A DNA stretch of 64,000 nucleotides from Candidatus Freyrarchaeum guaymasense (GTDB lineage Archaea > Asgardarchaeota > Jordarchaeia > Jordarchaeales > Freyrarchaeaceae): the NCBI GenBank assembly GCA_030587405.1, contig JAUQZD010000049.1, positions 1-64,000 of the forward strand, written 5' to 3'. Numbering within the stretch: position 1 is the stretch's first letter; each line of letters starts with the position of its first letter. The position numbers and the translations under genes were made by a program. Below, piece after piece: positions 16,237 through 28,168 of this stretch. Under the pieces are notes generated by a model. It saw only the letters and a list, made by a program, of their open reading frames with translations. It was not told the origin of the DNA and ran no database searches.

Positions 16237-17799
16237 TTGGCAAGCATTTATGTTGGATGGTGGTGGAGGGTGCTTCCAAGTGAGCTCCTAGTAGCTAGGA
16301 TTTATGGGAACAAGATAGTTCCCCGGTTTGCTAGGATGAGCAGGGAAAACCTCGGCTTGGCAGCCGAAATGATTAACATTTTCAAAACGAGTATTGGTAG
16401 AAAGAGGGGGGAGATTCTTGATCTTGTAAGCGAGTTTGAGGAGGGGGTCAACTACCGCTTTGTTCGGGGGCTGCGAATTCTCCTTGAAAGAAGAAGCGTT
16501 TTCGAGGTGAAAAGCAGACTTAACCCGGTGGAGGTCAGGAGGTTCGTGTTTGAGGAAGCCAGCAGGGCTGGTGGTCCTGTGACGAGTAGAGGGGAAAGAA
16601 GGAGGATTCTGGAGAGGGTTGCGGTGAAGCTTTCCTCGACGGTGGAGGAGGTGGAGGAGGCTTTATGGGCTGACCAAGAAACAGAGCAAGTTCTGGTTTC
16701 CTTTAGCGACGTAGATCCAGCGGAACTCCTAAGAATTTATAACTTGTCCCTAGCTCAAACTATGCTTTTTAATGCAATTAGCTTAAACGTTTACGTGGAG
16801 GGAGGAGGGAAGGAGGTACTTAGGGAGGTTAAGTATAGGGGGCTCATGTACCTTGCTGAGAAGCAAGGGGAGTGGGTTACCATAACAATCGATGGGCCGG
16901 CGTCGCTGTTGAAGATGACCGAGCGCTATGGAACGTCCATGGCTAAGATCCTCCCGTCAGTGATTACGTCCGGGAAATGGGCTATAAGGGCGAACGTGGT
17001 GAGGAAGGGAGCCGATAATAAGCCGAGAATTTATGAGTTCACTTTGAGCTATAGGGACAACTACCTTCTTAAGACGAGGGAGAGGGAGGAGGTAAAGTTT
17101 GACAGCATGGTTGAAGAGGATTTTTACAGGGCGTTTCAGTCCCTAGGAACGGACTGGGTGATAAAGAGGGAGTCGGAGCCGCTGCTTGCGGGTAAGACCA
17201 TTCTGGTGCCAGACTTCACCCTAGAGAAGGGGCCTGTAAAGGTTTACTTGGAGATAGTGGGGTTCTGGACTGACGAGTACGTTAAGAGGAAGCTGGAGAA
17301 GCTGGGTAAGGTGGAGGAGAACGTCATCTTAGCTGTAGATGAAGAATTAGCGTGTTCCTCCTTTCAAAGGTATCGAGACGTCATATATTACAGGAAGAAA
17401 ATTCCTTTGAAGCCGCTTATCGAGATACTTAGAAGGTACGAGGTTGAAGCGCTGGAAAGAAGCGCTAGAAGTTTAGAGTTGGAAAGGTACGTTCCTGACA
17501 AGGATGTCATCCGCTTAGACGAGGTGGCTGATGCTTATGGTGTCAGTGTTGAGTCAGTTAAGGAAAGGCTGCATGTTGAAGGCTATAGGGTGATAGGGAG
17601 CTTGCTGATCAGTGAGCAGGTTTTAGAGGCGATTAAAGGCGAATTAGAGTCTAAGCCTGAAAGGAGCAGACTGGAGGCAGAGGCCATCCTTAAGAGGTAT
17701 GGAGTGGGAGACTTCGACTTGGTTTTAGACGCTTTAGGCTTTAAGACCGTTTGGCCAGGTGTGATAGACCCGAAAAAAGCGAAGGTGGTTAGGAAATAA
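16237..17799 (+). CDS. Bax1 (DUF790), XPB-associated nuclease
   Basis: This protein of about 520 residues belongs to the Bax1/DUF790 family, which binds archaeal XPB and cuts DNA bubbles. The N-terminal half matches the family (VLPSELLVARIYG, then YRFVRGLRILLERRS). The nuclease region has ILVPDFTLE followed by VYLEIVGFWT, the PD-(D/E)xK metal-binding pair. The C-terminus is predicted to contain small helical DNA-binding repeats (LDEVADAYGVSVESVKERL). The start is unsure: TTG at 16237 or GTG at 16270, the latter closer to the family's usual start. The XPB gene ends 14 bp upstream. Confidence 0.88.
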   Translation: MASIYVGWWWRVLPSELLVARIYGNKIVPRFARMSRENLGLAAEMINIFKTSIGRKRGEILDLVSEFEEGVNYRFVRGLRILLERRSVFEVKSRLNPVEVRRFVFEEASRAGGPVTSRGERRRILERVAVKLSSTVEEVEEALWADQETEQVLVSFSDVDPAELLRIYNLSLAQTMLFNAISLNVYVEGGGKEVLREVKYRGLMYLAEKQGEWVTITIDGPASLLKMTERYGTSMAKILPSVITSGKWAIRANVVRKGADNKPRIYEFTLSYRDNYLLKTREREEVKFDSMVEEDFYRAFQSLGTDWVIKRESEPLLAGKTILVPDFTLEKGPVKVYLEIVGFWTDEYVKRKLEKLGKVEENVILAVDEELACSSFQRYRDVIYYRKKIPLKPLIEILRRYEVEALERSARSLELERYVPDKDVIRLDEVADAYGVSVESVKERLHVEGYRVIGSLLISEQVLEAIKGELESKPERSRLEAEAILKRYGVGDFDLVLDALGFKTVWPGVIDPKKAKVVRK

Positions 17800-17869
17800 A
17801 CGCGCCTTTAACCTGTGTTTTTTGATGGTTGAAACGTGCATGTTGCACTTGTAACGTCCAATGGTTTCT

Positions 17870-18110
17870 GCATGTAAAACCATACTTAGGGGAGGGTGGT
17901 GGGGATGTGGCAGGTACCTCCAGCCATGAAGTGTGGAACGTAGATGGGAGGGTGTGAATCCCAGAAGGGTAAAGGTGATGGTCGGATAAACGTGAAGTGG
18001 CTCATTTACGTAGGAACTCTTCAATGAAGCCTGAGGAGGAAAGGCTCCCGGCCCGTGGAAGCGGTGAAGCCGCAAGAGTGGCGGAGAGCCGAGGCTGTTT
18101 TTAAGGGTTA
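17870..18110 (+). pseudogene. Probable 3' remnant of a TnpB (IS200/IS605-type) gene
   Basis: The 465-bp gap between Bax1 and smc has no open gene. In one frame with several stops it encodes HEVWNVDGRV and then KREVAHLRRNSSMKPEEERL, which resembles the C-terminal tail of archaeal TnpB proteins (a conserved NSSMKPE-like end). The G-rich, hairpin-prone sequence just after it would match the guide-RNA/right-end region of such elements. No catalytic part of TnpB remains. The call rests on recognising a tail motif and is tentative. Confidence 0.4.
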
Positions 18111-18268
18111 TGGTGCCGGCTTCAGAAAGCTTATTTTCTTCCTTTTACTTATGTAGGATGATTTTCTCAGAAGCAATAAATCATGTTAAATCGTTCCTTT
18201 AGCAAAAGAGGGGACGTGTTTTCCTGAGAATGGAGGGCTTTCGGAGACGCGAGGAGGGCTTCTTCTTG

Positions 18269-21200
18269 GTGTTTCTGAAGAAGGTTGAAATGGTAAACTT
18301 TAAGAGTTACGGGAACAGGAAGGTTACCCTTACCTTTCCGAAAGGGTTCACCGCTATCGTAGGCCCAAATGGGAGCGGTAAAAGCAACGTAGTTGACGCC
18401 ATCCTCTTCGTCCTAGGACACTTAGGGTCGAAGAGCCTTAGGGCGTCCGTCCTCACCGACCTAATATTTGCCGGGTCAAAGTCGTCTAAGCCGTCCAAGT
18501 ATGCTAAAGTTACAGTGTGGTTCGACAACAGGGACAGAGCGTTCCCCTTAGACAACGACGAGGTTCAAATATCAAGGAAGGTTAACTCTGATGGCCGGAC
18601 AGAATACCGTTTAAATGGTAAACTTACCACGAGAACTGAAATAGTGGACATGCTCTCCCTAGCCAATGTGAGCCCGAACGGCCTTAACATAATACTTCAA
18701 GGAGAAGTTTCGCGGATAGTCATGATGTCTCCCTTAGAGAGGAGACGTTTAATAGAGGAGATAGCTGGGATATCCCACTTCGACGAGAAAAGGGAGAAAG
18801 CCCGGAAGGAGCTTGAAGAAGCTAAAAGGAAGATCTCGCAGCTGGAGCTGCTCCATGTGGAAATACAGAAGCAGCTTGAAAAGTTGAGGCGTGAGAAGGA
18901 GGAGGCTGAAAGGTGGCTCGCACTCTCCAAGGAGATTAGAAGGAAAAGAGCGGCGCTCTTGAGCGCCAGGTACTATAACCTCAGAGGGAAGCTGGACGAG
19001 ATGAGGGAGAAGCTGAGGGTTGTCGAGGAAGAGGTAGGAGAGGTTTCGGTAAGGAGGAGCATCTTGGTGGAAAGGCAGGGAAGATTAGAGGAGGAGATAC
19101 GGCTTGAAGAGGAGAACAGGAAGAGGATGGCTAGGCAAAGCCAAGAATTGACTTCGAAAATACGCGTGTTGACTAGCCAGGTGGCTGAGATGCAGGCGGA
19201 AGTTAAGTATGAAGAGAGAAAACTTGAGGATGCGGAAAGAAGCATAGAAAAGCTAATGGCTCTCCTCGGGAGAGTAGAAGAGCTGATCGCTGAAAACTCT
19301 GAAAGGATGCGGGAATCCGAGGAGGATAGGAGCAGGCTTTTAAGGATGCTTTCCGATGAGGAAAGGAAGCTTGAAGAGCCGAGGAGGAAGCGAGATTCCG
19401 TGAAGGAGAGCCTTAAGGAGATCCGTGAGCAACTGTACAAGGTAAGGAGGGAGGAGAAGGAGGTTGAGGAGAAAGTTAACTCTTTAAGAATTAAGGCCGG
19501 CGACGCTTTCAACGCATTGGCGCTGATATCATCTGGAATAAGGGAAAAGGAGAGGGAGCTTTCCCTCTTAGAGAGGGAAAGAGAAAGGCTCATGCGGGAG
19601 ATTTCGGAGCTGAAGGCAAGGGTTGAGGAGTGGAGTTCGGTTATAAGTAGAGCGAGTTCTATTTTGCCACTGCTTGCCCAAGAGCAGAAAAAGTTGAACG
19701 GGAAGGTGAAGGAGCTTAAGGGGAGAATGGAAGAGGTTAAAGGTGAAAAGGCGAGACTAGAAGCCTTAATGGAGGCGCAGCACCTTCTCGCCCCTCAGAA
19801 GAGAAGAGAGTTTACCGAAAGCTTAAGGAGGAAGGGGGTGAAGGCTTACGGATTCCTTATTGACCTGTGTGAGGTCGACGAGGAAAAGAGGGATATTCTA
19901 GGCTCACTAAGGGAGCTCCTCACCGTTTTCCTAGTTGAGGACTTAAACGATGTCAGAGAGGTGATATGGCACTCTCGAGAGGAGGGACTTACTAGAGTCA
20001 CCGTCTTCCCGAGGAGCATGGTGAAGCCATGTAGTGTTAAAGTGAACTCTGTCTTAAGGTATGTGAGGAGCAGAGGGTTCAGCGATGTTTTCAGCTACCT
20101 TTTAGGGGACGTGGTTGAGGGGGAAGGGTTCGAAGAGGATGCAGAGGTCATTGCTGAGGATGGGATAACATATACTAGGAAAGGGCTGGTTGTCGCCGAG
20201 AACCTTCCGGTTTTAAGATACTCATTAATTCTGGAGAGGTTACATGATGAATCCGAGGTACTACGGGAGAAAGTGGAAAAATACAGTCGAATAGCCGAGA
20301 AAGCAGCCACCACCTTACTCATCCTAGAGAGGGAAGCAGCATCCCTTATGCGTCAAAGGGAGGAGGCAGCCTCCAGAATTTCCATTCTGCATGAGGAGCT
20401 TAGTGGCATAGAAAACTCGGTGGTTCGGCTTCAGGCGTTAATAAACGATTTCCGCTTGAAGGAGGAGGCGCAGCGGAGAGAGGCTGCAGAGGCGAGGAGT
20501 AAACTGGAGGAGTATGAAAGGAAGCTGGAAGAAGTAGCTGCCAAGAGGAGGGATCTTGAAGATAAGTTGTCCACCCCCATCTTGGGGGAGTTCGAGGAGT
20601 TAATCAGGCGGAAAGAGGAGAAGATTGGAAAGGTAAAGGAGGAACTTCAGAAGGTTGAGTTAAAGCTGGCTAAGCTTCAAGCCGAAAAGGAGGGGTTGGA
20701 GGGTGAGAGGGAGAGGGCAACGTTAGAGTTGAACAGCGCAAGGGCGAGGATGAGAGAGGGGAGGGAACGAATAGACAGTAAAAGAAGGATCTTAGTTGAT
20801 GTTGAGGGGGTTCTGGCAGAGAGTGAAAGAAAAAAAGAAGCAGTTGATGAAGCGTTAAGGCACACTCAAGAAGTGTTGGAGGAGAAGAGAGAGGAGTTAA
20901 AGAAGGTAGACAAGGAGATAAGAGAGCTGACAGGAAGACTTGAAAAACTGCTTTCGGTTCAAGGAAGCATTAAAAGCGAGATAGGCAAGTTGGAGGCGGA
21001 GGTTGAGGGGGTTGTGAGGGAGGCTGAAGGCGAGCAGGTTACCCTCTCACGTTCTTCTCTAAGCGATTCGGATATGGAAAGGCTTGAAGGGGAGGTTGCA
21101 CAGCTCCTAACGGAGAAGGAGAAGCTTGAACCTGTTAACCTTAAGGCACCTGAACAGTACGAGGAGGTGAAGAGCAGGTCCTCAGAATTCGGCGAGAAGA

Positions 21201-21772
21201 TTCTGGAGCTAGTTGAGGAAAGAAAGGCCATAGAACGCCTCATAGAAGAGATAAGCCAGCGTAAGAAGAAAGTGTTTTTGGAGGCTATTGAGGTGATAAA
21301 CAGGTACTTTAACGAGTTCTTCTCTGAGCTATCCCCCGGAGGATGGGCTCAGCTGGTCTTAGAGGATGAAGGCGACCCGTTTGAAGGGGGGGTGCTCATA
21401 AGGGCTAAGCCAGGGGGGAAGGAGGTTAAAAGCCTTGAAGCTATGTCTGGCGGGGAAAAATCTTTAACGACGATCGCCTTCATCTTCGCCATCTATCGTT
21501 ACAAGCCAGCGCCGTTCTACCTTCTAGATGAAATAGACGCCTTCCTAGACAAGGAAAACGTTAGGAGGGTGGCAAAGCTGATAAAAAAGCTGTCAAGGGA
21601 ATCCCAGTTCATAATTATAAGCTTAAGAGACCTTATGGTTAGCGAGGCGGACAAGGTGTATGGGGTCGCCAGCGTCGACGGTGTGTCAACGGTCGTCGGC
21701 GTCGACTTGGAAAGGGTGTTACCGTACGTGGAAGCTGAGGGGGAAACATGTGAAAGGCATACAGGGCTTTAG
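18269..21772 (+). CDS. smc: Chromosome segregation ATPase SMC
   Basis: This SMC protein of about 1167 residues is the core of the archaeal condensin that compacts and segregates the chromosome. The head has VNFKSYG, P-loop GPNGSGKSN near residue 35, and in the C-terminal part [10 protein letters not shown] and [12 protein letters not shown]. Two long coiled coils flank a hinge at about 500-640. The open frame reaches 18230, but GAGGAGGG favours the GTG at 18269 (or the TTG at 18266), which also gives a normal N-terminus. The gene overlaps scpA. Confidence 0.96.
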   Translation: MFLKKVEMVNFKSYGNRKVTLTFPKGFTAIVGPNGSGKSNVVDAILFVLGHLGSKSLRASVLTDLIFAGSKSSKPSKYAKVTVWFDNRDRAFPLDNDEVQISRKVNSDGRTEYRLNGKLTTRTEIVDMLSLANVSPNGLNIILQGEVSRIVMMSPLERRRLIEEIAGISHFDEKREKARKELEEAKRKISQLELLHVEIQKQLEKLRREKEEAERWLALSKEIRRKRAALLSARYYNLRGKLDEMREKLRVVEEEVGEVSVRRSILVERQGRLEEEIRLEEENRKRMARQSQELTSKIRVLTSQVAEMQAEVKYEERKLEDAERSIEKLMALLGRVEELIAENSERMRESEEDRSRLLRMLSDEERKLEEPRRKRDSVKESLKEIREQLYKVRREEKEVEEKVNSLRIKAGDAFNALALISSGIREKERELSLLERERERLMREISELKARVEEWSSVISRASSILPLLAQEQKKLNGKVKELKGRMEEVKGEKARLEALMEAQHLLAPQKRREFTESLRRKGVKAYGFLIDLCEVDEEKRDILGSLRELLTVFLVEDLNDVREVIWHSREEGLTRVTVFPRSMVKPCSVKVNSVLRYVRSRGFSDVFSYLLGDVVEGEGFEEDAEVIAEDGITYTRKGLVVAENLPVLRYSLILERLHDESEVLREKVEKYSRIAEKAATTLLILEREAASLMRQREEAASRISILHEELSGIENSVVRLQALINDFRLKEEAQRREAAEARSKLEEYERKLEEVAAKRRDLEDKLSTPILGEFEELIRRKEEKIGKVKEELQKVELKLAKLQAEKEGLEGERERATLELNSARARMREGRERIDSKRRILVDVEGVLAESERKKEAVDEALRHTQEVLEEKREELKKVDKEIRELTGRLEKLLSVQGSIKSEIGKLEAEVEGVVREAEGEQVTLSRSSLSDSDMERLEGEVAQLLTEKEKLEPVNLKAPEQYEEVKSRSSEFGEKILELVEERKAIERLIEEISQRKKKVFLEAIEVINRYFNEFFSELSPGGWAQLVLEDEGDPFEGGVLIRAKPGGKEVKSLEAMSGGEKSLTTIAFIFAIYRYKPAPFYLLDEIDAFLDKENVRRVAKLIKKLSRESQFIIISLRDLMVSEADKVYGVASVDGVSTVVGVDLERVLPYVEAEGETCERHTGL

Positions 21773-22427
21773 GGAGTACCTTGCGTTACTGGATCCGCCG
21801 GATAAGTGGATGAGAAACCCCTTAACAGTGGATCTAAAAAGCATTGTATCCCAGTTCACGGAGAAGGTTAAGTCAAGCTCGTACATAGACCTTAAAGCGT
21901 GCGGGATCGCTGTTTATAACAGCGCCTACCTTCACCGTAGAAGGGTGGATGTTGTCCTCAGCATGTATAGGCCGCGGCGGGAGAAGAGGAACGGGGAGGC
22001 TTACGCGCCTCAGCTCGACTTAGCCTTGAGAAGGGGGATGCATCCTGTAAGCTTTGACGACCTAGTGAGGGCGCTCCACGATGCCCTATCAGAGCTTAAC
22101 CCTAGGAGGAGGCGGAGAAGGGGTGAAGACGTGCGGAAGGAGGTTAAGTTCTTCTTAGACGAGGAGGAGGTGAGGGTCGAGGAGTTAATAGGTGATGTAT
22201 ACCGGGCTCTTCAACGCCTTAGCCGCCGCGAAAAACCTGTAAGGTTTAGGACGTTAATACTTAACTATGAGTGGGATGCTATACCCGTAGAGTTGGTGAA
22301 GCTTAGGCTTGTCCGAATACTTCTCTGTCTCCTCCACCTTACAGTCCAGAGGAAGGTCGAGTTGTTGCAGAAAGAGACGGGAGAAATCCAGATATACCTT
22401 TTAACGGAGGGGTGGGGAGATGAGTGA
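21750..22427 (+). CDS. scpA: Condensin kleisin subunit ScpA
   Basis: This 225-residue kleisin bridges the SMC heads. It is related to ScpA by position and by the C-terminal winged helix (RTLILNYEWDAIPVELVKLR followed by FLALLHL-like LCLLHLTVQRKVEL). The middle is a basic charged linker (LNPRRRRRRGED). The ORF is open from 21660, but the GTG at 21750 has GAGGGGG 7 bp upstream. The gene then overlaps smc by 23 bp and scpB by 8 bp, so all three subunits are made from one transcript. Confidence 0.88.
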   Translation: MKGIQGFREYLALLDPPDKWMRNPLTVDLKSIVSQFTEKVKSSSYIDLKACGIAVYNSAYLHRRRVDVVLSMYRPRREKRNGEAYAPQLDLALRRGMHPVSFDDLVRALHDALSELNPRRRRRRGEDVRKEVKFFLDEEEVRVEELIGDVYRALQRLSRREKPVRFRTLILNYEWDAIPVELVKLRLVRILLCLLHLTVQRKVELLQKETGEIQIYLLTEGWGDE

Positions 22428-22992
22428 AAGAGGGGATGGGAATGATGTCCCCCTAAAGCAGAGGGTTGAAGCCGTTCTCTACATAGCGGGGAGGCCGTTA
22501 ACGCTGGAGGAAATATCGGAGGCGGCTAAAGCTAAAGGTAAAGCGTCCGTTAGGAACGCTATAGGGGAGCTCAAAGAGGAGTACCAAGAAAGGGGCTCAG
22601 CCCTGACTATAGTAAGCCTCCCAGGAGAGAAGTATGTTATGCAGCTACACGAGAAGTTAGCACCTTACGCTGAGAAGGTTGCCCCTGACGCCGTTCTGTC
22701 GGAGCAAGTGATGAAAACTCTCTCGGTGATAGCGTTCCTTCAGCCAGTAAAGCAGTCACACATAGTGAGGGCGAGGGGGAAAGCTGCTTACAGCCACATT
22801 AAAGAGCTGGAGTTTAAGGGGTTCATCAGGTCTGAGAGGGCTGGCTTAACGAAGATCCTTCGAACAACAGACTACTTCGCCGAGTACTTCAGACTATCAA
22901 AAAATGTTGCAGCCCTTAAGAGGCAATTAGGGCTAAGAGTGAAGGCAGGGCGACTTCACCCGACCCAAACCAAGACGGAAATGGAAAGTTAA
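22420..22992 (+). CDS. scpB: Condensin subunit ScpB
   Basis: This 190-residue protein has two winged-helix domains typical of ScpB: LKQRVEAVLYIAGRPLTLEEI at the N-terminus and VMKTLSVIAFLQPVKQSHIV in the second. It binds ScpA and completes the SMC-ScpA-ScpB ring. The ATG overlaps the scpA stop and is preceded by a G-rich Shine-Dalgarno sequence. Its end meets the convergent regulator gene with 4 bp overlap. Confidence 0.93.
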   Translation: MSERGDGNDVPLKQRVEAVLYIAGRPLTLEEISEAAKAKGKASVRNAIGELKEEYQERGSALTIVSLPGEKYVMQLHEKLAPYAEKVAPDAVLSEQVMKTLSVIAFLQPVKQSHIVRARGKAAYSHIKELEFKGFIRSERAGLTKILRTTDYFAEYFRLSKNVAALKRQLGLRVKAGRLHPTQTKTEMES

Positions 22993-23672
22993 GGTAGTGC
23001 AACCATGTAAAGTCCAGGGTTCTCCACGTCCTCCTCAACCAGCTTCAACGATCTTAAATGGTTAAGAAATTCTTTCACGTATTTCTCTCTCATGTCCAGC
23101 TCCTCAGAAAGGTCTTCTAGGCTGGCGCAGCCCTTATTAACTAGGCTAAGGAGGATGGCCTTCTCAGGATAGCTGAGTTCAAGCAAGTCTATCAGCTCAC
23201 TAATCCTAAAGCTAAGCTCCTGCTTAATGTTTAAGAGCTTCAACATCTTTTCATCCAGCTTTTTAATCTCACTGTTAACTTCTTTAAGCCGTTTAGCAAG
23301 TTCTTTTACTTCGGACGCTACGCCGCCAACTTCCCCCAGCACAGCCCCCTTCCTCCTTTCGCTCTTCCGCACTTCCATGACCTTTAACTCGTAGAGGGAG
23401 GGACCAAGCGAGAAGTTCATCACAAAAAAGTTATTGACAGCATAGTACGTCCTCTCGGGTCCAATGCTGGATTTCTCGCTGCCGACCTTCACAACAAGCC
23501 CTTTCTCCTCTAAAATTCTTAAGTGATCCATTATAACTTTCTGGCTGACGTTCAAAAGGCGTGCCAGCTGAAACGGATAGTGAGGCCCCATAGATAAGAG
23601 CTTTAACAAGAGGCGCCTTGTAGGATTACCAAGCACGTAAAAAAGCTCCTCAATATTTAATGGTTCACGCAA
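22989..23672 (-). CDS. ArsR-like winged-helix transcriptional regulator
   Basis: This 227-residue protein has an N-terminal ArsR-type winged helix (LFYVLGNPTRRLLLKLLSM, recognition helix LLNVSQKVIMDHLRILEEKG, wing with PERTYYAVN), a central coiled coil (about 115-165) and a second helix-turn-helix-like C-terminus (SLEDLSEELDMREKYVKEF). It follows cdc48 by 45 bp on the same strand, so the two may be co-transcribed. The effector is unknown. Confidence 0.8.
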   Translation of the reverse strand: MREPLNIEELFYVLGNPTRRLLLKLLSMGPHYPFQLARLLNVSQKVIMDHLRILEEKGLVVKVGSEKSSIGPERTYYAVNNFFVMNFSLGPSLYELKVMEVRKSERRKGAVLGEVGGVASEVKELAKRLKEVNSEIKKLDEKMLKLLNIKQELSFRISELIDLLELSYPEKAILLSLVNKGCASLEDLSEELDMREKYVKEFLNHLRSLKLVEEDVENPGLYMVALP

Positions 23673-23717
23673 AGGAGAACACCTCCAAACTAAGAGAGAA
23701 AGAAGAGTGTAATCGGT

Positions 23718-25916
<2,199 letters not shown>

Positions 25917-25944
25917 TCACCCCCATAAGCATGACTAGTTAGTA

Positions 25945-26085
25945 GGGATAAATTAGAGGAAAAAGAGCGAGGATCATATTATATCCAAGGCACTCCCATC
26001 AACCAGGCCAGCCCCATCCTCACCACCCCCTCAGGGTTTTAGGTGAGGTGGACTACCTGGTTGATCACTTCCTCTAATTTATCCC
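25945..26085 (-). ncRNA. Candidate structured RNA or 5' leader upstream of cdc48
   Basis: The first and last 17 bases are perfectly complementary (25945-25961 with 26069-26085). Inside lie a perfect 10-bp pair (ATCAACCAGG 25998-26007 with CCTGGTTGAT 26056-26065) and a 7-bp apical pair (CCTCACC 26018-26024 with GGTGAGG 26042-26048) extended by CCA/TGG. The result is a closed rod of about 141 nt. On the minus strand a TATA box lies about 30 bp before its first base, so transcription would begin almost exactly at the closing stem. It ends 34 bp before the cdc48 start. It is not 5S, SRP or RNase P RNA by inspection, and I see no clean C/D or H/ACA pattern. It may be a free ncRNA or a regulatory leader. 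Confidence 0.6.
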
Positions 26086-26086
26086 C

Positions 26087-26121
26087 AGTATTTTACTTTA
26101 AGTAAAATACTTTATAAATTT
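26087..26121 (-). promoter_or_regulatory. Promoter with 25-bp perfect palindrome for the structured element and cdc48
   Basis: AGTATTTTACTT-T-AAGTAAAATACT at 26087-26111 is a perfect palindrome with 12-bp arms. It abuts a TATA box (AATTTATAAAG on the minus strand, about 26110-26120). The palindrome covers the expected transcription start, the usual place for an archaeal repressor operator. Confidence 0.6.
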
Positions 26122-26143
26122 TTCGCATGACAAGGTGGGATGT

Positions 26144-26890
26144 CTATAACTTGAATAGTTGCTTGGCGTTCTCAAAAAGGGAGTCTTCAACGGTGCTAAC
26201 GCTTAAGTTCTTGATCTCCGCTATCTTTTCGATGACGAGCTTACAGTTGGCGGGCTCTCCTTCCACCCCTCTGTATTTTACAGGGCCATCCGACTCACTT
26301 AGGATGTGGTCGAGTTCAACTTGTTTAACGACCCGTCTAACCTTTGCCGAGTAGCTTATTGCGGGGGTTATCGAGAAGAAGTAGCCTCTTCTGATACCCT
26401 CCTTGACAAGGCTGGCTGGCCCAGTGTACCAGTGTATAATCACTTGTAGTTCCTCGTACTCTCTTAGAATGTGGAAAACGTCTTTTTCAGCTCTGAGAGA
26501 GTGAACTATTACTGGTAGCTTAGCGTCAATGGCTACTTCAAGCATCACCCTAAAAACTTCTTCCTGTCTTCGCCAGGTATCTTTGCTTTTCGAGAAGTAG
26601 TGGTCGAGGCCTACTTCTCCTATTGCAACTGCCTTACCTACGTTTTCCCTTAGGAATTCTATTGCTTTCTTTAATTCATTATGGGGTAGGGATTCGACTT
26701 CGGCTGGGTGAACTCCTAGGGCTGGTTTAACAATGTTTCTAAACGAGTTTGCGAGCTCTAGGTTTTTCGTCATCGAGTTGAACTCCATGGATACGCTTAC
26801 TATTTTGGATACACCTACCTTCTTAGCTCTTGCCACGATTTCACCCGGGTTGCCGTAGAGGTCAAGGTGGCAGTGTACGTCTATGAGCAA
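26144..26890 (-). CDS. TatD-family metal-dependent hydrolase
   Basis: This 248-residue TIM-barrel hydrolase has the metal ligands of the TatD family: DVHCHLD at the N-terminus, AIGEVGLDHYFSK, PVIVHSL, VIIHWYTG and ILSESDGP. TatD proteins are DNases and probably have other nucleic acid roles. It lies upstream of, and in the same direction as, cdc48, but the promoter between them suggests separate transcription. Confidence 0.9.
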   Translation of the reverse strand: MLIDVHCHLDLYGNPGEIVARAKKVGVSKIVSVSMEFNSMTKNLELANSFRNIVKPALGVHPAEVESLPHNELKKAIEFLRENVGKAVAIGEVGLDHYFSKSKDTWRRQEEVFRVMLEVAIDAKLPVIVHSLRAEKDVFHILREYEELQVIIHWYTGPASLVKEGIRRGYFFSITPAISYSAKVRRVVKQVELDHILSESDGPVKYRGVEGEPANCKLVIEKIAEIKNLSVSTVEDSLFENAKQLFKL

Positions 26891-27135
26891 TGGTTCAGCC
26901 TCCTGACGTATTTTCTAAGTGGAAATCAGGGTTTTCGCTTTCATTTTAAGTTGACTTTTCTGTTGGATGCTTATTGGGTTTAATGGTGCGTTGGCTGCTG
27001 ATGGTTGCTTTCTCGTGGGTACCTATCATTTTCTAGGTTTGGTTGGTGGAGTCTGTTGCTGACTGTTGGAAAGGTTTAAGTTTGATGTATTATGGGTTAC
27101 GTTAAGGTGGTTTTTAGCTCAGGGAGGGTTGGTAT

Positions 27136-27456
27136 GTGACTGTGGTTGTCTTCATAACTGCAAAGGAGGATGAAGCTGAGAAGATAGCCTTTGAGGTTGT
27201 TAGTAAACGTTTGGCTGCTTGCGTTAACATTGTTCCATCTGTTTCCTCTATTTACTGGTGGCAGGGTAAAGTTGAGAGGGATAGGGAGAGTTTGCTTGTG
27301 GTTAAGTCTGAGGAGGAGGTTCTTGACAGATTGATTGAAACCGTTAAAAGGATTCACAGTTACTCGGTTCCAGAGATAATTGCGGTGAAGGTTGTAGGCG
27401 GCTTGGAGGATTATTTACAATGGGTTAAGGAGACTTGTGTTGGAAGCGGTGAATAG
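27136..27456 (+). CDS. cutA: CutA1 divalent-cation tolerance protein
   Basis: This 106-residue CutA1 protein is a trimeric ferredoxin-like fold implicated in metal tolerance. It carries LAACVNIVPSVSSIYWWQGKV and YSVPEIIAVKV, both family signatures. It starts at a GTG with GGGAGG upstream. The next gene begins inside its last codons. Confidence 0.93.
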   Translation: MTVVVFITAKEDEAEKIAFEVVSKRLAACVNIVPSVSSIYWWQGKVERDRESLLVVKSEEEVLDRLIETVKRIHSYSVPEIIAVKVVGGLEDYLQWVKETCVGSGE

Positions 27457-28168
27457 GTTGGCTAGGAAGCCTGTTCGTTACGGGGACAGAGTTAAGGTTG
27501 TTTATTCCAAGGAAAGGTGGGAAACCCTAAAAGAGCTCAGGTTTGAGGCCCGGCGGGTCATGGAGGTGCTTGAAAGGTACGGTTTTTACTCCTTCGTTCA
27601 TGGCAGCGTGGCCCGTGGTGATGTGACTAAGAGTAGCGACGTGGATGTAGTGATACCCTACGAGGTTGCATCGTTCAGGGTTGAGCTGGCGTTGAGGGAG
27701 CTATCTGAAACTTTTATGGAGAAGCTGATCGTTCAGGCGACCCCTCAGCATGCGCCTAAAGCACACATACAGTTGAACGAGAAAGTGACTGTCACGTTTC
27801 CGCTCGCCAAACTCAGCCGTTTAGAGTATGAGTTTTACAGCTTCGGAGGATTGGTTGAGCTTAAGGACCTTAGGGCTGGGAAACGTGTCCTAGGAGTGGA
27901 TAAGCGATTAATGCTTATTGAGCCGACGTTAGATGGACATTTTGAAAGCCCTGTTATTGGGAGGGAAAGCGTGGTTGCAAGGCTTTTAGGGGTGAACGTT
28001 GAAACCGTCCAGCAGAGGGTTAGAGTTCTAACGAGGAGAGACGAGATAGGTAGAACCGGCGTGTACCTTAAGGAGCATCTTGCCATGGATGAAAGCTTCG
28101 AGGAGGCTTTGAAGAAGCTAGCCGACCATGACCCCGTTGTAAGGAACAGGGTGAGGTGGAGGGGATGA
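27437..28168 (+). CDS. Predicted nucleotidyltransferase (COG2413-like)
   Basis: This 243-residue protein has a minimal polymerase-beta-type nucleotidyltransferase domain. HGSVARGDVTKSSDVDVVI (residues about 55-75) carries the GS and the DxD catalytic aspartates. The C-terminal part has a helix-turn-helix-like segment (RESVVARLLGVNVETVQQRV). Proteins of this kind are widespread in archaea and uncharacterised. The GTG start overlaps cutA by 20 bp and the stop overlaps the radical SAM gene (ATGA), so the three genes form an operon. Confidence 0.82.
   Translation: MLEAVNRLARKPVRYGDRVKVVYSKERWETLKELRFEARRVMEVLERYGFYSFVHGSVARGDVTKSSDVDVVIPYEVASFRVELALRELSETFMEKLIVQATPQHAPKAHIQLNEKVTVTFPLAKLSRLEYEFYSFGGLVELKDLRAGKRVLGVDKRLMLIEPTLDGHFESPVIGRESVVARLLGVNVETVQQRVRVLTRRDEIGRTGVYLKEHLAMDESFEEALKKLADHDPVVRNRVRWRG

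Noticed and set aside
18973..19593. Long minus-strand frame inside smc (206 codons, Ser/Leu-rich)
   Set aside because: It is the mirror of the coiled-coil coding sequence, with no start signal and typical antisense composition.
25945..26085. RNase P or SRP RNA
   Set aside because: It lacks the conserved RNase P core motifs, which are instead found at 47158-47561, and is too short for archaeal SRP RNA.
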